Source: an uncultured Bacillota bacterium (GTDB lineage Bacteria; Bacillota; JAAYKD01). From it: a DNA stretch of 11,261 nt. Position 1 is the first letter of the stretch. Every line of letters begins with the position of its first letter. Shown here piece by piece: positions 9,001 through 11,261 of the stretch. Below the pieces are notes generated by a model, which searched no databases, was not told where the DNA came from, and worked only from the letters and a program-made list of their open reading frames with translations. Location of the stretch: positions 1 through 11,261 of the forward strand of contig CALCNS010000314.1 of NCBI GenBank assembly GCA_937897315.1, in the 5' to 3' direction. A program made the position numbers and the translations under genes.

Positions 9001-11261
9001 AAACTGTTCCCCACCTGGCTTGGCACAGTAAAGGATGAAATATACCCCGCTGTTTCCGCCTGAACCCTGCAGGTAGCGGTCCAACTTTGCTCAATGGAAT
9101 CGCTCCCTACAACATGAAATTCAACCGGATACGAGAAATCCTCTGCATCGTATGCCGTCGGTGAGTAATAGTTTTGCACTCCCCACCAGTATCCTGTAAA
9201 AACGGTGTCCCAATTAGGTACGGTAATCGAAGGCCGCAAAGTAGTTACATCGCTACCAAAAGGCATGACAAAATACACGGTATGGTCGGTTGGGTTGATG
9301 ATAGAGTCTCCCAGCTGTCCGGGGACGTGAAATGTCCGAATTTCTTTGGGTTCCTCTTCGAGGGTCATCCGTACATACCAGGCAAGAGTTGAATCCTCGC
9401 CATAACTTGCTGTATATTCAACCCCATATTGGTCCGAGCCACGAAAATCTCGAATTTCCCCGGAAGCAGGAGAAATCGTCGTACCCGCAGCCGTGGTAAT
9501 GACCGGTGACAGGAATTGTACATCGCTACCGGCTGGCATCACCAAATCGATGCTACCATACCCATCATAACGAGTGATGCTGCTATTGCCTTTTTGATTG
9601 CGCACCGTAAATCCGGTGATATCTCCCGGCTCTCCCAGCGTAGATTGCCATTTGGCATAGAAGGTGGTGTCTGCAGTCAAGATCATGGGAAAAGATGCTG
9701 CTTGAGTTCGGTCTACATCGGTAAACCAGCCCAAGAATTGGTAGCCGGTTCTGACAGGAGTCTGTGGTGTAGTCAACGTACTACCATAGCGCAGAGAAGC
9801 GAGGTCCGCCACGCTACTACCACCATCTTCTTCATACGTCACACGATGCAGAGTCCGGTCATAATAAAGTCGCAGAGTTAAACTGCCATCCAATTGGGTC
9901 ACACCAGAGGTGATTCGGTTTGCTTGGGTGATGTTTTCTACAAAGCCAGAGCTGCTCTGGGTGGAAGCCGTGACGGTGCTACCCAAGGTTCCCGAAAGAG
10001 TTTGGGTATGGTTCAAGGAATAATTTAATCCGACCAAATCCTGATGATAATGCTCTACGGTATAAGGCACAGTGTCGCCTACCCGCACACAAGTGACCAA
10101 CCAATTTTGCGAATTTCCCGCTTCGGCGGTCACGGTATAAGCCACCGGCGAAGTGAAATCCTGCGTTGTTTTCGTTTCGGGTACAATATTCGCATCCATC
10201 ATGGCATAAATCGATGGGGTCAGTTGAGTGACATCGGTATCTGCCGGGACTAAAAAATGTACCGTGTGGAGACTGCGGTTTATGGTGGCGTAATTGTCTT
10301 CGCCAACCAGCTGCATTTCATCTACGCTAAATTCAGTGATATCGGTTTTCGTGCTAAGCACCTGCGCAACCAATACCCAATTTTTTGTGAAACCATCGGA
10401 TGAAGTCACGGTGCAGGTGGTTGGAATCGACAAATCCGTAGCCACACCGTTCACCACTTGAGACGTTGCTCCGGGAGAAACCGTAATTTGCGGGGCAATG
10501 GAGGTTAGGTCGACCAAATCCGTAACCGTAAACGTAAGGGTCGAGGTGTCGTAATCGAACACACTTTCGCCCCTCTGGTTCGGTACGCTGAAGCTAAGAA
10601 TCTCATTTTGTGGTGGTATGACGGCTCCGCTTAAGGTTGGTGTATTCGGGGATAAGTACATCACCGGGTGGACATTATGACCCACAGAGTAATCGGTTTC
10701 CACGGTTGGGAGAAGGTCTGAACCGATGTAGTAATTACCAGAAAGTCCGGAAGCCCAAGCATATGTATCATACTCAACGGCATGCCAAGTCAGCAACCAG
10801 GAGTCCGCCAAAAACGGTTGCAACTGGCTGGCTACCGGTTCGGTTTGAACTTGCATGGTATTTAACAGCCCGACCTTGGCACCTACGATGTGCTCCCACT
10901 CGTGTCCTTGTGGCCCAATCTCCCAGTTCACATTGCGAATTCGGCTTTGGTCGAGTGCAGATAAGCTGGATAAGAAGGTCGTATTTAACAAAAACCCAAT
11001 GTTGCTAGCATTCGAAGGTTGGAAATAGACATTACCACCCGGTGTTGACGAGTCGTAGGGGACCGGAGTACCATAGGGAGATTGTTTGATCAGCATACCA
11101 TTGGCAGGATCGAGCACCAGCCAATCATATGACGCAAATTGCACCGTAGATCCTGCCGGAACATCTCTCAGAAAAACTGGGTCGGAAGAGATTTCCGATA
11201 AAAAAACAGACTCCTGCCTTGGAGTCTGCTCGTTTTCTTGTGCTTGCACTACCGCTACTAC
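1..11261 (-). CDS. Giant modular secreted/surface repeat protein, partial at both ends
   Basis: One frame is open from position 11261 down to 3 (3,753 complete codons, two bases left over) with no stop. Every part translates into recognisable extracellular modules, so it is one real gene without a frameshift. Module order: signal peptide end, DUF6273-like, S1-S2, MucBP-like, InlB B, S3-S6, MucBP-like, InlB B, CHB_HEX-like, ten InlB B, S7-S15, Pro-rich linker, six FN3-like, alpha-helical repeats. Such proteins usually act at the cell surface in adhesion or matrix building; no catalytic module is seen, so function is inferred only. The start lies past the right edge: the first in-frame ATG (11094-11096) falls inside the DUF6273 fold and is not a credible start. 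The stop and any LPxTG, SLH or other anchor lie past the left edge. The full protein must exceed 3,750 residues. Trp is always TGG. Confidence 0.95.
3..1655 (-). repeat. All-alpha repeat region, at least 551 aa, unrecognised
   Basis: From NYGKTDRDAV to the left edge the composition changes: rich in Ala, Leu, Lys, Glu, with few Gly-Gly turns or Thr/Val strands. The pattern '[A/V]-x-x-L-x-x-x-G-Y-x-x-x-x-[I/L]-x-x-x-[L/M]-x-x-x-Y/F' recurs: VANLIQQAGYDAKALTKVML (1344-1454), ALLLAKVSGYTSVDLAKVCL (1233-1343), MCYEAGYEVSDIASALIF (about 340-430), LLIKAGYSQEAIFEKMIW (about 100-158). The first two units are adjacent and 37 aa each. This suggests an alpha-solenoid of roughly 35-40-residue helical hairpins. 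Similar 'AGYSATEIAxAL' helical repeats occur at the ends of some giant Bacillota proteins as I recall, without known function. It is cut by the left edge, so its full length and any anchor are unknown. Confidence 0.6.
1656..3395 (-). repeat. Six fibronectin type III-like repeats F1-F6
   Basis: F1 3090-3395, F2 2817-3089, F3 2544-2816, F4 2250-2543, F5 1956-2249, F6 1656-1955; 91-102 aa each. Each has an opening 'V-x-T-x-x-x-x-x-I/L-x-x-x-x-A-T-L-x-G' strand, a G-F/Y-R/x-x strand (GFRYRQ, GFQWG, GFSIS, GFVWG, GFRIS, QFKVR), a 'L-x-P-G-T-x-Y-Y-x-R-A-Y-A-x-N-x-x-G-x-G' segment and a 'F-x-T/V' end, the standard FN3-like form of bacterial exported proteins. F4 and F5 have the clearest YYYRAYATN and YYMRAYALN strands; F3 is divergent (YYYTAYAKT). 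They follow the linker directly and lead without a break into the helical region. Confidence 0.75.
3396..3500 (-). other. Pro/Glu/Lys-rich linker
   Basis: A 35-residue segment between S15 and the first FN3-like repeat contains VAPPVKPPTPPPEDQP followed by LKPKELEEKIEPLKK. The first half is a flexible or polyproline-type hinge; the second half is charged and probably helical. It separates the two structural halves of the protein (N-terminal InlB/S stalk, C-terminal FN3 plus helical part). Confidence 0.8.
3501..5903 (-). repeat. Nine tandem beta-sandwich repeats S7-S15
   Basis: S7 5640-5903, S8 5334-5639, S9 5073-5333, S10 4809-5072, S11 4545-4808, S12 4281-4544, S13 4017-4280, S14 3756-4016, S15 3501-3755. 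S7 and S10-S13 are exactly 88 codons. Consensus: 'I-x-x-F-x-V-x-x-Q-V-G-x-S-x-I-D', 'H-T-V-x-F-H-M-P-Y-G-T-D/N-V', 'L-T/x-P', 'L-S-x-x-A-x-V-S-P-x-S-G', 'D-F-S-x-P-x-x-Y-T-V-T-x-x-x-G', 'Q-x-W-T-V-T-C-V-V-D-P-N'. This matches the DUF5018/cadherin-like beta-sandwich pattern. Seven copies, S8-S14, have a Cys after the last Trp strand; S7 (Val) and S15 (Tyr) do not. S8 is 102 aa because of an aromatic loop at 5451-5504. Each unit ends in a V-D-P-N-x-x-N linker, giving a regular rod. Role: probably a stalk. Confidence 0.65.
5904..6317 (-). repeat. Two divergent InlB-like repeats B11 and B12
   Basis: B11 6120-6317 (66 aa) and B12 5904-6119 (72 aa). B11 has the variant opening 'V-R-F-E-D-W-D-G-E-L-L' with 'F-T-G-W-G-G-D' and ends TFTAVYES, the sister type usually seen as 'F-x-D-x-D-G-x-x-L-x-x-x-x-V-x-Y-G' next to InlB repeats. 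B12 opens YTVYYLDTTGTEI, carries 'R-E-G-L-T-F-M-G-W-Y-Q-D' and ends SFYASFKR, with F in place of the last Trp. They form the transition from the InlB stalk to the S7-S15 stalk. Confidence 0.7.
6318..6524 (-). repeat. InlB B-repeat B10, canonical long form
   Basis: A 69-aa repeat that returns to the long form: YTVTFDSKGGSAVTPV start, SKAGHTFTGWYTDAEA core and LYAGWQI end. It has the W-Y-T-D motif missing from B4-B9 but a His in place of Tyr in the G-Y-x-F core and A-G-W for A-K-W. It marks the end of the short-form block. Confidence 0.8.
6525..7661 (-). repeat. Six short-form InlB/Flg_new repeats B4-B9
   Basis: B4 7470-7661 (64 aa), B5 7281-7469, B6 7092-7280, B7 6903-7091, B8 6714-6902, B9 6525-6713 (each 63 aa, 189 bases). 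Consensus: 'Y-T-I-x-F-D-S-x-G-G-S-x-V', 'P-x-x-P-x-K/R-x-G-Y-T-F-x-x-W-x-P', 'x-P-x-x-M-P-A-x-N-x-T-x-T-A-x-W-x-x-N'. They are a distinct subfamily: the core W-Y-T-D becomes W-N/S/Q/T-P, the strand before the end is 'F-P-S-T-M-P', and the terminal A-K-W is replaced by A-x-W without Lys. All keep the Gly-Tyr-x-Phe core. Length is exactly conserved in five neighbours, pointing to recent tandem duplication with little indel drift. B8 has a lone Cys (QNCDTN). Confidence 0.85.
7662..7871 (-). repeat. InlB B-repeat B3 (residues 1131-1200)
   Basis: A 70-aa canonical InlB B-repeat opening YLVSFESNHGSAV and closing TLYAKWTF. The core reads 'Q-Y-G-Y-T-F-V-H-W-C-S-D', where the usual W-Y-T-D is W-C-S-D, so this copy has an extra, presumably unpaired cysteine. 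It follows the CHB_HEX-like module directly and begins the ten-copy InlB run. Confidence 0.85.
7872..8102 (-). other. Chitobiase C-terminal-like (CHB_HEX_C_1/Fn3-associated) module
   Basis: A 77-aa module with the family's hallmark 'P-x-x-S-P-x-G-G-x-Y' opening (VLSPAGGKYAPG), 'C-Y-Y-T-L-D-G-S-D-P-R-T-S-S-G' centre and 'K-S-C-S-K-x-x-G-x-Y-S-P-V' end. The 'YTLDGSDP' motif is the signature of the chitobiase/beta-hexosaminidase C-terminal domain and Fn3-associated domain, a small Ig-like beta-sandwich. It contains two cysteines (in DCYY and KSCSK) at the positions where other members have I/A residues, which could form a disulphide. It is an accessory module, not an enzyme. It interrupts the run of InlB repeats between B2 and B3. 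Confidence 0.8.
8103..8315 (-). repeat. InlB B-repeat B2 (residues 983-1053)
   Basis: A 71-aa canonical repeat: YTVQFVENGGSEIADL start, PPVKTGYRLENWYTDPEW core, LVLYAKWEV end. It carries the Gly-Gly turn, the 'K-T-G-Y-x-x-x-x-W-Y-T-D' core and 'L-Y-A-K-W' end of the InlB B/Flg_new family. It is separated from the main InlB array by the CHB_HEX-like module at 7872-8102. Confidence 0.85.
8316..8534 (-). other. MucBP-like module M2 (residues 910-982)
   Basis: A 73-aa second copy of the M1 type: VTVEHYQMM start, TFTAEAATFVGFVENTT middle, PAGTVQAGKTLTLKLYYDR end. It keeps the H-Y, G-F-V-E-N, A-G-T and L-Y-Y-D-R anchors of M1 but replaces the 'LSGTxGSTVTA' strand by SSTFTAEAAT. As with M1, it lies between an S array and a canonical InlB repeat, showing that S-M-B was duplicated as a block. 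Confidence 0.55.
8535..9644 (-). repeat. Beta-sandwich repeats S3-S6 (DUF5018/cadherin-like type)
   Basis: Four modules: S3 9351-9644, S4 9051-9350, S5 8781-9050, S6 8535-8780. Each opens with an 'I-x-x-F-x-V-x-x-Q-x-G-x-S' type segment (S4: FHVPGQLGDSII; S5: FTVPSQVGNSFID) and has 'V-x-F/I-x-M-P-x-G/E-T/S-D-V/A-T' and a closing 'W-T-V' strand. S4 is enlarged to 100 aa: the common A-x-x-S-P-x-S-G strand is replaced by an aromatic-rich loop at 9150-9215 (W, F, Y, W, W, Y, Y, Y). S4 and S5 have the terminal Cys (WTATC, WTVQC); S3 and S6 lack it (WYVRM, WTVTV). S6 runs straight into M2. Confidence 0.6.
9645..9854 (-). repeat. InlB B-repeat / Flg_new repeat B1 (residues 470-539)
   Basis: A 70-aa beta-grasp repeat: opening strand RVTYEEDGGSSV, 'L-R-Y-G-S-T-L-T-T-P', then TPVRTGYQFLGWFTD and a closing FYAKWQ. 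The Gly-Gly turn, 'P-x-R/K-x-G-Y-x-F-x-G-W-F/Y-T-D' core and 'F-Y-A-K-W' end are diagnostic of the Listeria-Bacteroides (InlB B) repeat. It follows directly on M1 through the shared YYDR strand, the usual MucBP-InlB pairing. It is a stalk or spacing element in known proteins. Confidence 0.85.
9855..10079 (-). other. MucBP-like module M1 (residues 395-469)
   Basis: A 75-aa module beginning PYTVEHYHQDL and ending LTLRLYYDR. The pattern 'Y-T-V-E-H-Y', a tyrosine turn, 'T-L-S-G-T-x-G-S-T-V-T-A', 'G-F-V-E-N', 'I/V-x-S/A-G' and 'L-T-L-x-L-Y-Y-D-R' is the MucBP-like unit that regularly precedes an InlB B-repeat in exported Bacillota proteins. A second copy (M2, 8316-8534) sits in the same position relative to the following InlB repeat. 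MucBP-type modules are named for mucin binding, but binding is not implied by sequence alone here. Confidence 0.6.
10080..10640 (-). repeat. Beta-sandwich repeats S1 and S2 (DUF5018/cadherin-like type)
   Basis: Two tandem ~93-aa modules: S1 10359-10640, S2 10080-10358. They share the pattern found in S3-S15: an opening 'I-x-x-F-x-V' strand, a short Gln-x-Gly turn, 'H-T-V-x-F' strand, 'D-V-T-x-L-x-P' turn, an 'A-x-x-x-P' strand, 'D-F/L-S/T-x-P-x-x-Y/C-T-V-T' and a closing 'Q/K-N-W-x-V' strand. This is the pattern of DUF5018-like and cadherin-like beta-sandwich repeats in bacterial surface proteins. S1 is the most divergent copy (TSQVVNG in place of the SPxSG motif). S2 carries the single Cys after the last Trp (NWLVTC), S1 has Ala there. 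Likely structural spacers; exact Pfam assignment needs a profile search. Confidence 0.6.
10641..11174 (-). other. DUF6273-like domain (residues 30-207)
   Basis: About 178 residues match the DUF6273 pattern as I know it: an opening beta segment with G-S-T-V-Q-F followed by YDWLVLD, a 'small-residue L-L-N-x-x-F-L' segment with LSALDQSRI (the family's 'LNxxFxxxFsxxExxxI'), a GAKVGLLN strand, a central Trp-rich SWLLTWHAVEY segment, and a closing HPVMYLSPN strand corresponding to the family's 'RPaLwLnl'. DUF6273 is a domain of unknown function common in exported Bacillota proteins, often beside InlB-type repeats; it is thought to resemble sugar-binding or formylglycine-enzyme-like folds, but that is not shown here. 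The usual WLRSPG motif is replaced by WLLTWHAVEY, so this copy is divergent. It sits at the mature N terminus, thus likely the distal head of the molecule. Confidence 0.6.
11200..11228 (-). terminator. Terminator-like hairpin plus T7, inside the coding sequence
   Basis: On the coding (minus) strand the sequence reads CAGACTCC, a six-base loop AAGGCA, then GGAGTCTG, followed directly by seven T. The 8-bp stem is perfect (11221-11228 with 11207-11214) and the T-tract occupies 11206 to 11200. This has the form of a Rho-independent terminator in the sense direction of the giant gene, only about 12 codons into the visible frame and right after the signal peptide. The bases also encode QTPRQESVFL, so it is translated. 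It could act as an attenuator, causing truncated transcripts when translation lags, or be a chance palindrome. The plus-strand side is followed only by CTCGTTTTCTTG, a weaker tract. Confidence 0.5.
11241..11261 (-). other. C-terminal end of a probable Sec signal peptide
   Basis: The first seven visible residues are VVAVVQA, followed by QENEQTPRQES. A hydrophobic Val/Ala stretch ending in V-Q-A and then switching to a polar, Glu/Gln-rich segment is what the end of a signal peptide with a type I signal peptidase (AxA-like) site looks like; the cut would fall after A7. The charged n-region, most of the hydrophobic core and the start codon are outside the window, so this is an inference from a few residues plus the extracellular nature of everything downstream. 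No lipobox cysteine is seen at the junction. Confidence 0.6.

Noticed and set aside
11094..11096. First in-frame ATG as the translation start
   Set aside because: It falls after the YDWLVLD strand of the DUF6273-like domain, with no ribosome binding site in front and after a probable signal peptide end; starting here would break the domain and remove export.
11200..11228. The hairpin as the 3' terminator of an upstream gene, with the giant gene starting after it
   Set aside because: The frame continues through it from a signal-peptide-like segment into the domain, and no start codon with ribosome binding site exists between the hairpin and the YDWLVLD strand. It stays possible only if the frame to the right turns out to be closed.

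Overview
The whole window lies inside one giant protein-coding gene on the minus strand. Read from the right edge (position 11261) to the left edge, a single frame stays open for 3,753 codons with no stop and neither end visible. The encoded fragment exceeds 400 kDa and looks like a secreted, modular, repeat-built surface protein. I found no second gene, RNA gene, mobile element or CRISPR array; short open frames on either strand are shadows of this frame.

Layout in the direction of translation (right to left): (1) the end of a probable Sec signal peptide at the right edge, so the true start codon should lie only a short way beyond it; (2) a terminator-like hairpin plus T7 within the first ~20 visible codons; (3) a DUF6273-like domain; (4) a block of two ~93-aa beta-sandwich repeats (S1-S2, DUF5018/cadherin-like type), one MucBP-like module (M1) and one InlB B-repeat (B1); (5) the same block again, expanded: S3-S6, M2, B2; (6) a chitobiase C-terminal-like (CHB_HEX/Fn3-associated) module; (7) a run of ten InlB/Flg_new repeats (B3-B12), five of them exactly 63 codons long; (8) nine more S repeats (S7-S15), several exactly 88 codons; (9) a Pro/Glu/Lys-rich linker; (10) six fibronectin-III-like repeats (F1-F6); (11) at least 551 residues of predicted all-alpha repeats, cut by the left edge.

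InLB B-repeats, MucBP-like modules, DUF6273 and DUF5018-like repeats together are typical of large exported proteins of Bacillota and relatives (Clostridia, Erysipelotrichia, some Mycoplasmatota) and some other anaerobes. Base composition is moderate, close to half G+C by eye. Trp is always TGG and no in-frame TGA occurs, so the standard bacterial code fits. The phylum is an inference at modest confidence. The architecture suggests a long stalk of beta modules carrying a DUF6273 head at the N terminus and a helical solenoid toward the C terminus; role, partner and cell-wall anchor cannot be read from this window.
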